From Paramecium tetraurelia (Eukaryota > Ciliophora > Oligohymenophorea > Peniculida > Parameciidae), in assembly GCF_000165425.1 (NCBI RefSeq), contig NW_001799599.1, forward strand, positions 66,715 to 130,714: a DNA stretch of 64,000 nt, given 5' to 3'. Position numbers and translations under genes: made by a program. Shown here piece after piece: positions 1 through 13,613 of the stretch. The stretch's first letter is position 1; every line of letters begins with the position of its first letter. The notes below the pieces were generated by a model, which made no database searches, had not been told where the DNA came from, and saw nothing but the letters and a program-made list of their open reading frames with translations.

Positions 1-12
1 ATAATTGATATT

Positions 13-291
13 ATGGAAAATCTGATTACTGAAACAACTAATATTATATTTTCCTATATTTATATCCAGGTTACAGTTTAATTGAATTTAACGGTTGTTT
101 TAAATTGTATTCTAACTTCAGTTTAAGGATTCCATATATCTTATGCTTTACATTCTCTAAAAGTAATTTCGCCTAATATTTTCGTTTTATTAAGTTTACT
201 TTTGATAAAATTGATTTGGACTTATGGTGCAAATTAAATTAATGTTTTGATCTTCTCTTATTAATAAATCTAATTTCATAATTCAGATTGA
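13..291 (+). CDS. Short hypothetical ORF, doubtful
   Basis: An open frame of 92 codons from an ATG to a TGA, using TAA and TAG as glutamine. It contains hydrophobic stretches (for example VLLSLLLIKLIW) that might be membrane segments. I recognise no family. Base composition is close to that of the AT-rich DNA after it, so it may be a chance ORF or the remnant of a longer gene that begins before the window. Confidence 0.2.
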
Positions 292-869
292 ATTTAGAAT
301 AAGTTTAAAGTAATTTTAATCGAAATTAATAGCACCTATTTTGAAGTTCTTTTATAAAAACATTATTATAATTTTTTATTTATAAATAAAATTTTAAGTT
401 ATATTTGAAGGTTTTTAAATTTTTAGTAACTTTTAGTAAGTTCTAATATTTTTTTGGAAGATTGTGAATAAAATAAATAAAATGGAAATTTTAATTAAAT
501 ATGTTACAAAAGAACCAAATAACTTATAAATATTAGTTAGGAACAAAATTAAAAAATTATTGGAATATTTGATTTATTAAAATTAATTTATTGTTATCTT
601 CCTTATTTTTTAGGTAGGTTATTTCTAATTTGAGGTGTAAATTTAGCAGTCCTTTAATATTGTTCACTCAATGAAGTTGTAATAGGGTTACTCGTTATCA
701 AAATCAAAATTATTTAAGTGAACATGCACTGAAACTAACGATGTAATATAAAATCAAAATTACCTCGTTTTTAAATTATGTCTTTCGTATCGCTAAAGTA
801 CATTTAGTAGGCGATTAATAAAGAGTCTTAATTTATTTGAATGATATATATATATAATTATTATTATTA
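292..869. other. AT-rich intergenic DNA, no gene seen
   Basis: No frame stays open for long under the TGA-only code. A short TA-repeat tract lies just before the ATG of the next gene. The stretch probably holds the upstream region of the gene starting at 870; no specific site could be identified. Confidence 0.5.
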
Positions 870-2330
870 ATGAATAAATATACATTAGCTTTTAAGGATG
901 CATAAATTGAACAAAAATATTAAAGATAACTATTAAAGGTTAGAAGGTGGACTACATTTTGCGTTGTGACTCTTGGACTTTCCATCATATTCATAATAAA
1001 ATGTGTTTAAGCAGGAATGGAAGGAAATAATTACTCATTACTTAGTAGTTCTATTTTGCTCAGCTACTTCTTCATTTAATTGATATTCGTCAGATTCTAT
1101 CCATAATATATCCGATTGGCCTTAGTTTTGGTAAACCACATAATGAATATATATTTGTTTGCACAAGAGGCCAAAAAAGACCCTTAGATGGCTATGTTGC
1201 AGGGAGTTAATCAAATGGGGGCAACCTACTTGTTGGTCCTCATAGGGGAATATCTTGACGGCATAATCACTTTGGTGAATTTAAGTATATTTAGAATAGC
1301 TTGGGCAATAGTGTACAGTACTTAGATTCAAGTGTCGGCCATAGTATCAACAATTTTGCTAATATTCTACATCAACTATTTTAATTACTAATTTCACAAA
1401 GGAATGAGGTCTTAGTTTTTATTATCATTTGTTGATTCCAGTTTTGAAGAATTGTTAAAGAAGCTCTCCATTGAGTTTCCATACATGATAGTCTAATTTT
1501 AGGAAGATAGCTTAAGTTGTCAAATGTCTTCTTCCAATAAATGTGAGTCCTTATTTTTGAATTCTTAAGAGTCTAATGATTTCATGAACAATAGTTATGT
1601 TGATAGTGTTCCTCTGAAGAGTTACTTGTTTTAGTTAATTTTCAATTACAATTAAGATCATTCAGCTAATAGTAGTAGTGAGTTTATAATCAGATATTAA
1701 AAAAAGTCATTTTTGGTTACATCAACATTATTTTAAACTAATTCATTAAAAGCTCTATTAACATTCAAAGAATTTAATAAAGTGAACATATTATAGAAGC
1801 ATCTGTTATTAAACAGAAATCTATAATTGATGAATCTTATAATTAGATTAGCAAAGAAATTGAAATACTATGCGAAATCAAATTACTAATATTTGAAAAT
1901 ACAGAGGAAAGCCCTTATCCTAATATTGAATGAAAATATCAACCTTTACGAGAATTATAAGGAGATCTAAGTTCTAGGTCTAATTAGGAAATTGTTAAGT
2001 TATTGTAGCAATTTGGATATACGAGTATAGACTAATCTTAGCTTATAACATACAATTTTTACTCATCCAAAACTATTTGCTTTAATATTCTGGATTATCA
2101 CGGACAACGTATAGAGTAATAAACTATAGTTGACTTGCAATTTAACCTAAGAGAGTTGTTATCAGATAAGATTAATAAGTTAATTTGATTTAGAAAAAAT
2201 TGAAAACTTGATCTATCCCAACCTCTTGAAATACCAAATCTTATTTTTGGATATCTTTTTAAGCAAAACAGAAATTAGTCTTGTACATACATGTGAGTTG
2301 GATGTCCCATTTTTTCTTGATTTCAAATGA
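870..2330 (+). CDS. Membrane histidine-kinase-like protein, degenerate
   Basis: An intronless frame of 486 codons. About six hydrophobic segments fill residues 35-180 (including TLGLSIIFIIKCV and VSTILLIFYIN). A cytosolic part follows: after ..FHKGMRSQF.. comes a PAS-like stretch (FEELLKKLSIEFPYMIVQF), then a long helical region near residues 300-370 in the place of a dimerisation helix. Next comes HPKLFALIFWIITDNV, which resembles the N-box of a GHKL ATPase. I see no phosphoacceptor histidine motif and no clear G boxes, so signalling by phosphotransfer is doubtful. The gene at 13614-15050 encodes a protein of similar size and layout and looks like a paralogue. The ATG at 870 was chosen because it opens the frame upstream of the first membrane segment; an ATG at 1017 is an alternative. 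The family call is an inference from pattern. Confidence 0.55.
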
Positions 2331-2497
2331 ATTATTGTATATATAAGGTTCATCTCAAAATTATAAATTTATAAGTATAATTTAAGTTTATGGGATAATG
2401 TTAAACTTTTATTATTTTAATTAATAGTTTAAGATTAGTAAATAATAGCCGATCCAAATGTTATAAATAGTTGATCAGAGAGAGATATATTAACGTT

Positions 2498-2570
2498 GCC
2501 CATGTGGCGCAATTGGTAGCGCGACAGCCTTCTAAGCTGTAGGCTGCAGGTTCAATCCCTGCCATGGGTG
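2498..2570 (+). tRNA. trnR-UCU: tRNA-Arg (anticodon UCU)
   Basis: A complete cloverleaf. The acceptor strand GCCCATG pairs with CATGGGT (first pair G-U). The anticodon stem ACAGC/GCTGT encloses loop CTTCTAA with anticodon TCT at 2531-2533. The T arm is GCAGG-TTCAATC-CCTGC. Internal A and B box sequences (TGGCGCAATTGG and GGTTCAATCCC) fit RNA polymerase III. There is no intron. It reads AGA, the usual arginine codon in AT-rich ciliate genes. Confidence 0.95.
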
Positions 2571-2574
2571 ATTC

Positions 2575-2581
2575 TTTTTTT
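2575..2581 (+). terminator. Pol III T-run terminator of tRNA-Arg
   Basis: Seven T residues begin five bases after the tRNA discriminator base, with a second run of five T after one A. This is the expected RNA polymerase III stop. Confidence 0.7.
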
Positions 2582-2644
2582 ATTTTTATTGATTCCTAAA
2601 TATATTAACACACTATATTAATTAATATATAATATAAATTAGAA

Positions 2645-3633
2645 ATGAGTGCTGTGCCTTATGAGAAGATTTGTGAATTGGCAAGTCCCCTTTATTTCCC
2701 TTTAGAGATTGATGGAGCCATATATATGGTTTCACAAAATGGAGACATTTTGAAATTCAAGGATGGATAATTCAAGGTATAGTACATACATGAAAGTAGG
2801 CTGAGTTTCATATATCTGGATAGCCATACTCAATTGTGATTGACAAGCCTAACAAATTTATATATGTGGCTGATATGGCTCACTAGGCAATTTTAAAGAG
2901 ATATATTGATGAGAACAGTTAAGAACAAATTGTAGAATATTTGAAAGATTATGAAGGATAACCATTATTGGGACCTAATTCGCTATTATTGTCAACCAAA
3001 AATAGTAATTTTTAGTGTAATTAGATTTGTTATTCTTTACTGATTCTGGACCATTTGGTGAAACTTCAATTGAAAATTGTAAGGGATCTCTATTTGCTAT
3101 TGACATGGATGCTTAAATTGTTAAGCCCTTAGCATTATAATGTTTATCTTATCCAAGTGGTATATGCTTGAGCAATAATTAACAATTATTGTATTTGTGT
3201 GAGACAGGAAAAAATAGAGTATTGCGTTTTGTTTAGACTGATGCAGGCATCTTTTACTATAGGTACAGAAGCTATATTAATTCAATTAGCACCTATATAT
3301 AATTAAATGGTAGATTTGGTCCCATTGCTTGTGCAGTATCATAATCAGAGCATCTATATGTTGCCAGATTTGAATTTGGACATGTTTCAGAGGAAGGGTA
3401 GATAAGCATATTTAATGCAAACGGATTGAATGTGGAGAATGTTTCCATTCCACAATGCCCTGAAATATCAGGATTAACATTTTCAAGGTTTGTATTTCAT
3501 TTTATTATAAAGCTAAAAATCGAACATTCTTTATGTTACTGAGAATTCATCAACACCAAGTTGTTTGCGTATTTTGATTAACATTGAAGAAAAGGACGAG
3601 GCAAAGAAAAAGGATAAAGATAAATTTAAATGA
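2645..3633 (+). CDS. SMP-30/gluconolactonase-like beta-propeller protein
   Basis: About 306 residues after removing three introns (2777-2799, with an alternative acceptor a few bases on; 3005-3024; 3488-3512). The protein has repeated propeller-blade patterns: GQPYSIVIDKPNKFIYVADM, then NNLLFFTDSGPFGETSIEN, then YPSGICLSNNQQLLYLCETG, and FGPIACAVSQSEHLYVARF. The TDSGPFG and SGI.LS..Q..LY..ET elements are typical of SMP-30, strictosidine-synthase-like and gluconolactonase proteins, which hydrolyse lactones or esters with a bound metal. The end is a lysine-rich tail. The fold call is fairly safe but the substrate is unknown. It converges on the TIM50-like gene with 23 bp between stops. Confidence 0.7.
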
Positions 3634-3656
3634 TTGATTTATTATAAATCACAATA

Positions 3657-4481
3657 TCACTCAATAAATTTAGTTTCTCTAAGTGTTTCTTCTACTTTAT
3701 AGATCTTCTTCAAGTAATCTCTCACATCATTCTCCTACTTTAATCTCTCAAGTATGTTCATCAATTTTTATAAGTCATCTTTAGTGTCTGTGTTATCTGC
3801 CACAAACATTCTAACAGGAATTGCTATCATATATCAAACAAAGAGAATACAATTATCTCCTGTAGTCCAAAAACTTAATGGTTTAGCATCAACATAGACT
3901 ACCTTCTTTCTATCTCTACCTAAAAGATCGATATCTTTAAAATAATCTTCTAAATCATCTTCTTCAACTAGATTGCATTGTTCCTAACAGAAGATGTGAT
4001 CTTTAGGAAATTATGGACATAGTTTTTCTAAGACTCTTTCAACATAAATCCTTGACCCTTTTGACCAAATAACTGGCTCAGTGTGATTGAGGAAGTACTC
4101 TAAAAATTCATCCAACTGTTCTCTCTTATAAACATGAACAAAATTATCGAATTCAGGCAGATCAATGTAAAAATCATATTGTCTCAAGGGTGCATTCATG
4201 AACATATCTTTTGGGTCTGGAACAAATGAATATACTAGGACTTCATCTAATTCCATAACAACAGTTAATTTATCAGAATATTATTTCTTTTTGATTGGCA
4301 ATAATTTTGGTTTATTTTAATTTTCCTCCTTTACTTTATTAAAAGCAGGTTGTAATTGTTTCCAAGTCTCAGGATCATAAGCTGAATCATCGACCTTTTC
4401 CTCCTTTTTTTTGAACCATCCAAATAAGCCATAAGATTATTTATGATTTGTTTAGCGAAGACTTCTTAAAATTTTAATCAT
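3657..4481 (-). CDS. TIM50-like / NIF (FCP1-type) HAD-domain protein, catalytic Asp replaced
   Basis: 265 residues with one 27-nt intron at 3824-3850, identified because it holds an in-frame TGA and its removal restores DNSIPVRMFV. The N-terminus (MIKILRSLRQTNHK) is basic and could be a mitochondrial presequence. The body follows the NIF/FCP1 fold: KLTVVMELDEVLVYSF in place of LVLDLDETLVHS, then YDFYIDLPEFDNFVH, the basic GRDRKKVVYVDAKPLSFW, DNSIPV, and a final L..L..ENDVRDYL. The first catalytic aspartate of DxDxT is Glu and the Thr is Val, so phosphatase activity is unlikely. TIM50, the inner-membrane preprotein receptor of TIM23, also has a degenerate site, which favours TIM50 over an active CTD phosphatase. 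Only 16 bp separate its ATG from the stop of the upstream gene. Confidence 0.7.
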
Positions 4482-4497
4482 ATTTAATATATAATAA

Positions 4498-5445
4498 TCA
4501 ATTTGTCAATTACTCCAATTTCGATATTATTTATTATGGATGATCCACTTTGATGATTTTCATTATTTTAATTATTAGATCTGGATCATTGAATTGGCTT
4601 TATTTCATTTTCTCCAACAATTTTAAAATGTAGACCATACATGCTTCGTTTTTCATATTTTCATCCAAATCTAGTAGTCTTTTGGCAATTTTGGTGAATT
4701 GTTGGATGTCTTGAAGTAGTAAGAAGATTTGATTGATTTTGAACATAAAATTGTCATTGGTATCTATTTTAAATAACGATTTGATTGTTTGTAGATCATG
4801 ATTCTAAGTGTTTTATAGTTGTTTGATTGCATCTATGATTTATTGATCAGTAGAGTGTTTCAATTGCAATGTTTATTCTAATTGATTTTTGAAGAATAAA
4901 AAACAATCTACATATTTGGAATCGCATTTCCATTTTTGTATAATAGGGAACACTTAATCCAAATTGTAATGTTCTTCATGTTAATCATAAATGATTTCAC
5001 AAATTGATCTGCAAAACTGTTCTAAATGAGAAACTCCCAACATCACAGTCTTAATCTTTTCGGCAGTTATTATTAATTAATCTACAGAGCTGACTGAAAA
5101 GATCTCCATCAATTTGTTTAGTTCTTTGTCTTCATTTTCAAATGTTCCAGTTTTCATAGTTTTGTTGATGTTTTGAATAAAATTAAAGGATTCTTGCAGT
5201 TCTTGTTTAGTTTCTGAGTAAAGGAGTTTTAATTGATTGAGTTGATCAGTTAAGAATGCATTATTGTCGATTAATCTTTGATTTTCTTTTTTGATGCGAT
5301 TTAATTCTTGAGTCAAGAGGGAGTTTTCATTAGATAATGTTTAAAAGGTTGTGTTTTCTTTCATTTGGTATTCTTAGTTCTATTTCTTCAATTGGTTATA
5401 ATCATTAAGAAACTTTGATAGCAATTCTGTGTTATCTGTTGACAT
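4498..5445 (-). CDS. Coiled-coil protein of unknown function
   Basis: An intronless 315-residue frame. Residues 1-120 form a long heptad-rich coiled coil (for example ELNRIKKENQRLIDNN, LTDQLNQLKLLYSETKQELQ). The C-terminal half is helical and may be globular (VMLGVSHLEQFCRSICEIIYDQ; YVDCFLFFKNQL). No family was recognised. It lies head-to-tail with the TIM50-like gene. Confidence 0.75.
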
Positions 5446-5542
5446 TATTATTCAAATTTAAATTTAATTAATTTTAATCAATATTTTATAAGGTGTAGTA
5501 TTGCGTAAGTGATTAAGATAGACAGAAAATAAAAAGAAGGTA

Positions 5543-6337
5543 TCATTTCTTGAATTTTGTTTTCAATCTCTAATATTTACTATGATCTGAACTCCCACAG
5601 TTGTTTTTCATTTTCCTTAATTATTCGCTTGTAAATTCAAAGGAAACCCTTTTGCTGCTGGGTCTCATCATGGGACTGTTGAGACTTTGAGTACTTGGTC
5701 TACTGCCAATTCTCAAAACTTCAAATGAGCCAGATTTGAGGATACCTCTTGGAGTAGATGCAGAGCTTCCTCTTTAAGATTGATGACCATCATTATTTTA
5801 GATAATCCTTGACAATCTTTGGGGTTTTGGGATTGGAAAACTTGTAATTTCACAATGATCATTTACAATCTAAGTTACATAAATTTATTTTTTAGGTTTA
5901 CGAGTTTATACCTATTTAGGTTACGAATGCGGTTGACTTTTCCTCTGATTTTGTTGTATTTGCTTTTCTTAGAATTATTCAATAGAATTTTTGGTATTGT
6001 GTCTTTTACGGGATTCAGCCAGATGCACTTTGTCCTGTTTAGTCAAATCTTCTGCTTTGAGAGGCGAGGATGGCAAGTCACTTTGTGGTTATCCATTTTG
6101 ACTCGAAATAACATTGGTTGATTTGAAGGGAGAGGATTGGGTGAATACTTCGTCTTTAGAGACCAAAGACTCTTTAAATTTACACCTCATTGAATTTATT
6201 GCATTCATCCTTTTATGAACTGAGGTGCCTTTATCATCGAGACTGGGATGGAAGTTGGGAGTGAGATATTTACATTCGATTGATTTGATGGCTTCATCTG
6301 AATTTATAGAGTCTTCTGTATCAAAGGGTTAATTCAT
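5543..6337 (-). CDS. Probable protein-phosphatase-1-binding protein (GILK + RVxF motifs)
   Basis: An intronless 264-residue protein, mostly low-complexity and rich in S, Q, K and R, so probably disordered. Near the C-terminus are two short motifs in the order known from PP1 regulators: a [GS]ILK motif (PRGILKSG, coding bases 5735-5746) and, about 30 residues later, a canonical RVxF motif (KRVSFEF, about 5633-5653). A basic tail (KYQRLKTKFKK) ends the protein. The motifs are seen directly; the role as a PP1-targeting subunit is inferred. The start ATG lies 9 bp from the divergent ATG of the MATE gene, so one of the two starts may really be further in. Confidence 0.65.
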
Positions 6338-6346
6338 TTTTATAAA

Positions 6347-7912
6347 ATGTATAATGATAATTTATTGATTACTAATGATTGGAGATCAATTACTTATAAT
6401 GTCTCAACAAGCATGTTCCAGATTGTGAGCGGTTACATTTGTATCGATCTGATGTCGATGCTCAATCTGCATTTCATGGGACAATACACTGACAAATATT
6501 AAACAGCCTCCTATGGGATAGCATGGATGTTAATTCAATTGTTGTTCGTCCCCTTAGGCTTAGGTTTAGTTTCACATGCTATATAGGTATCAACCAAGGA
6601 CTCAATAATCAGGTCTCACATGCCTTGGGATAAAATAAGCACAAGCTCACATAGATTTACTTAAACTTCACGATTTATTCCATATTATTTGTATCCATAC
6701 CTTTTTTTCTATTCATTTACAATACTCAATACCTGGTTTAATTCGTTGTACAAGAAGACACTGAGATCATTACATAATATGCATGGTATATCAAATAAAA
6801 TAAACAAGCTACGAAGGCAAATGATCATTCCTTTGTTCATAGCCGCATTCCTGCTCCTCCAAATTGAATGTTTAAAATAATATCTTGTTGGATGCAGGAT
6901 TTTTCAGCCTTTTCCATTCATTTATGCATCCACACTTATATTCCACCTACTTGCCTGTGTATTCCTATTCCTCATCTGCGACCTAGGGTATATTGGTTTA
7001 TGTTTGTCCATCATTCTAAGTGAAGTAAGAAAATCTTTAAATTATTTTCAAGTTGTTTACATTATTTATGCTGATAAGATATATCTACAAACATCAAGAA
7101 GTTTATGATTTGCTTGCCAACTTCCAATTCTCATGCTAAATATTTTAGTATAAGGAAACTTACATTATGTTTGTTAAAGAGTCTATCCCATTGATCCTCC
7201 ACATTTACGCTGACTTCATAGTGTTTTATATACTATCATTCGTGGCCTACTCTCTGGGAGTGAATTAAGCTAATGCCCAACTTGCATTTGCAAATACAAG
7301 TTCAATCTATTTCAAATTCCCAATTAGCTTATCAGTAACATTAATGTCATATGTTGGAAACAGTTTAAGTATATTATCCCTATTAATCGAGGTCAACATA
7401 ACATCGCTTTGGCTAAATAATATATCATAAGTGGCATGGGTGTCTAAGGAGTAGTGCTCATATCATTGGTCATTGGACTCACCATTTTCCAGGATCAGTG
7501 GAGTCGCATATATTCCTCTGATCCCCAGATATAATAAATTATGTTAGAAACTCTCCCATATTTTCTTATGGGAAGTGTGTGTTTTGATGGAATTCAAGGA
7601 GCATTGTCTGGAGCTCTAAAGGGTGTTAACAAATCCACAATTGTATCCAATCAGACCATGATATCATACTACATCATTGGAATTCCAGTTGTGCTAATTT
7701 TAGCCTATGTATTCCATTTAGAATTAATTGGCATTTGGTTAGGTTTTGGATTGTGCAACTTGTATTTGACAATCATATATATTTATGTTCTAAAAGATTT
7801 GAATTGGAATGAATAAGCTGATATGATAACATAAAAGCTATTGAAGCATGAGGGTTGTCTAGGGGATATAGACTTGCCCTTAATTTAATAATAATAAAAA
7901 GAATAATAATGA
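6347..7912 (+). CDS. MATE-family multidrug/toxin exporter
   Basis: About 485 residues with about 12 hydrophobic segments. Introns: 6587-6612, 6786-6816, 7025-7052 and 7369-7391. MATE marks visible: PLGLGLVSHAIQ..VSHALGQNKHKL in the first half (family pattern GL.TLVSQA.GA..), an aligned AW..IIPLFIAAFLL..ECLKQYL segment, and in the second half FPISLSVTLMSYVGNSL followed by ALAKQYIISG. The family exports organic cations using H+ or Na+ gradients. The TGA codons left in the unspliced frames all fall in or next to the proposed introns. The first splice is odd: VSHA is nearly repeated on both sides of the intron. The tail is polyglutamine, encoded mostly by TAA. Confidence 0.85.
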
Positions 7913-7949
7913 AACATTATGTACAAAATTATATTATACGATTTGTATT

Positions 7950-8792
7950 TCATTCCTTTACCTTCTTTTATTTCTACCTTAAGTTTTCTATATCCTATTG
8001 AAATTATTGTTGAAGTTATTGTTTTTACATTTTCAAAATATCCTTCTTCTTCTAATGAGGTAGATTATCATCCAATCCCTAAATTACTTATTCTATTTCA
8101 TCCATGTCTACATTCTTCTTTGTTTTATTTTTGTTTCTTCCAACCCAATTTCTCTTCTCAAACTTTGGTTTCTCTATATTAGTTTCGAAATCACCAAATT
8201 TGTTCATTGCTATTTGATATCCTTCTTATTATGCCTCCTCTATTATTTAATTCTTCTTCTCATCTACAACTTCATAATTCTGCAAGAGTTTCTTCTCATA
8301 ATTAGTTGAAATAGGAGCACTTTTAAATTTATTATTGATTCTTTATTGGAAGTATTCAATATCGAAACATTTGGTCAAATCATATTCATTCTTAAAAACC
8401 ACTAAACCAACATGTAATAATTTCTTTTTGCCGTTCTCAGCCACTTTCATTGATCCAACATACACTCTTCGAATAATCCCACATAGTTTAAATACCTTTG
8501 CTATAAATTTACGATCAAAAGGAGAATCAAAGTTCATTATTATCAATGTTCTATTCTTAGGCAACTCTCCTTAATCCATTTTCACACTGCTTGTCACCTA
8601 CTTGCCCTCTTCCACCTTCTACTTTGTCTATTCTATCCTCTCCTTCATGATTAATTAATTTAATCCATTGTACAAATTGTCACTCTCGTCTTACTCTATT
8701 GGCATTCTCTTAAAATACAAAATCATCCTCTCCTTATCAAACACTTTAACATTATGAAACTTAAAATGATTTTCACTATTATATTTAATCAT
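7950..8792 (-). CDS. RRM-domain RNA-binding protein, possibly RRP7-like
   Basis: An intronless 280-residue protein. A single RRM occupies about residues 78-150: RNP2-like RTLIIMNF, helix FDRKFIAKVFKLCG, IIRRVYV, and RNP1-like LHVGLVVFKN. A lysine/glutamine-rich C-terminal tail (for example EAQQEGYQIAMNKFGDFE, then KKKDILKMQKQQLQQQF) is reminiscent of the C-terminal helical region of the ribosome-assembly factor RRP7. The RRM is secure; the RRP7 assignment is tentative. The gene is head-to-tail behind the CCCH gene. Confidence 0.65.
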
Positions 8793-8825
8793 AATTAATT
8801 ATTTTTAATTATAAAAGCATAAATA

Positions 8826-9470
8826 TCATAAGCCTAAAACAATCTCATCAAAATGAGTTTCGATATATCTCAACCCTTGAAATAATCCTTTTTTTTCGCT
8901 GATTTGATCGCTTATCCTATTTTACAGTATCTCCTTAAACTATTCAGATAGAGATTAATTCAAAATGATTACTGATGATTTCGGATAATTCTTATCTATT
9001 TATATGAGAATTTCAAAATATCTTTCTTTTACTTATTCCTTAAATGCCAATTCTTTCCGATCAATCGACGGCACAAATCTAAAGATGACTTAAAATTCAC
9101 CTTAGTTTCTTAAATAATCTAATAGTTTGCTTTAAGGTTATGGCAAGAATTTTATGCTCTGTTAAAATTTTCGAAAAAATTGCAAAAAGTCTTTCTCCAT
9201 ATCATTCTTGATTTCTTTCGCAATTTTAAAGAAATCTCCTCCCAAAATCTCTTAATTATACCGAAATATCTCCTATGAATCTGCCAACTTTGATAAATCA
9301 GCCCATTTAAATATTTTTATATGATGTACTTTTGGGCCCACCATTTAAATCTTCTCTTTTTTTGGCTCTTAATTAATTGGTTTTTCAACCTTCTCCTCCA
9401 TGTGCATGTATTTGCATTTCTTCCCCTTTTCACACCTTCCCTATTAGTATAAATTGCAAACTTATTTCAT
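8826..9470 (-). CDS. CCCH zinc-finger protein
   Basis: An intronless 214-residue protein that opens directly with a C3H1 finger: C-x7-C-x5-C-x3-H in VCNLYQQGRCEKGKKCKYMH. The spacing is that of tandem-CCCH RNA-binding proteins, here as a single copy. The rest is mostly helical (for example DFFKIAKEIKNDMEKDFLQF; FVPSIDRKELAFKEQ) with no recognised domain. Probably an RNA-binding or RNA-processing factor. The ATG at 9470 was chosen because it sits just before the first zinc-binding Cys. Confidence 0.7.
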
Positions 9471-9520
9471 AAATTTATATTATAATTATAAAACATTTTC
9501 ATTGAATTAAGCTAAAATAT

Positions 9521-10492
9521 ATGAAACATTTAAATAATAATCAAACCTTGCATCTAACATGTGATCATATAATCGATTACAACAATTAAGATATTGGAGG
9601 ATTTAATGTAAATAATTCATTACATTCTTAGATATCAAATGACTCTAATTATATTGCCATTTTCACTAATTCTTAATAAGATATTGAAACCTTCCAATTT
9701 AGAATATATTGCTTACAATCATTTAAATTGATTATCACTTTTAACGTCTCAAAAATCAACATAAAACCAAATTCGATATACTTTTCAGATAATTCATCTT
9801 ATTTTTACTATAATTCCTATGGTAATCATTTGACCTTACTTAACTTATAGGATCTAACTTTCAAAACAATACCCATTCACATTTAATCTATGAATTGTGA
9901 GCTTTGGTTATTTGATTAAACATTACTAATAAAAGATAATCTGCATTTACACATTTATAACGTATAAAATGAATAGAAGATAGAATAACTTCGTCTAGGA
10001 TTCACTTTTTCCTAATTCACACCATTCTCAAGAAATAATTATTACCTATTGAATGATAAACAATCAACTTTAGAACTATGGTCTAATTATCACTCCTTTC
10101 TAAAAATGAAATTATCAAAGTAGTTTTCAAAATTACCTGGTAGAATAATGTTGCTCAAAGATCAATTTATTCTTTGTGTAATTAATTTTAGGATAATTAA
10201 ATTATTATCAAAAAGTAATTTTCAAATACTTAGAAGTATTATACTGGGGAGTCATTTCAATAAGGAGTAACTCCATTTTGATGATGAGATCGCATTTGTT
10301 AAAATGTAAATGTACCCTTCTACGTTAAATATCAGCAATTTAATGCCAGAAATTTCTCATAAATAATTAAAACTTGAAAATGGTTTCCTAGAAGAATTTA
10401 CTTCTTATGAATAAACCTCAAAACTACTAATAGGTATAAAACTAAAGAACTTATGTGGTTTTGAATTGAAAATTTATAAATTACCATTTTGA
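9521..10492 (+). CDS. Hypothetical protein, possible beta-propeller
   Basis: An intronless 323-residue frame. The sequence is strand-rich with short repeats of pattern hydrophobic-x-D/N (ISNDSNYIAIFTNSQ; YFSDNSSYFYYNSYG; LLNLQDLTFKTIPIH), loosely like degenerate WD40 blades. No catalytic motif or membrane segment is seen. Its ATG is 50 bp from the divergent ATG of the CCCH gene, so they may share a promoter. Confidence 0.6.
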
Positions 10493-10580
10493 TTACAAAC
10501 TTGCAAATGAATAGATTTGAGATTAATAATATTTATAGATTAACTATGTAAATAAAAAAATTATTAAATGTAATTTTAAT

Positions 10581-13519
<2,939 letters not shown>

Positions 13520-13613
13520 AAAGCGGGAATTTTTTAAACAAATTATTAAATAACCTTTTAACAATTAAAATTTGTTACAAAAAAAATAGATACATTTCAT
13601 ATGTAATTCAAAC

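Noticed and set aside
5819-6121. 100-codon plus-strand frame
   Set aside because: Antisense to the PP1-motif protein, whose minus-strand frame is open for 264 codons under the ciliate code.
6582-6607. Retained TA-bounded internal eliminated sequence in the MATE gene
   Set aside because: The TA-to-TA segment is shorter than known Paramecium eliminated sequences and its right end does not match the inverted consensus; a 26-nt intron is simpler.
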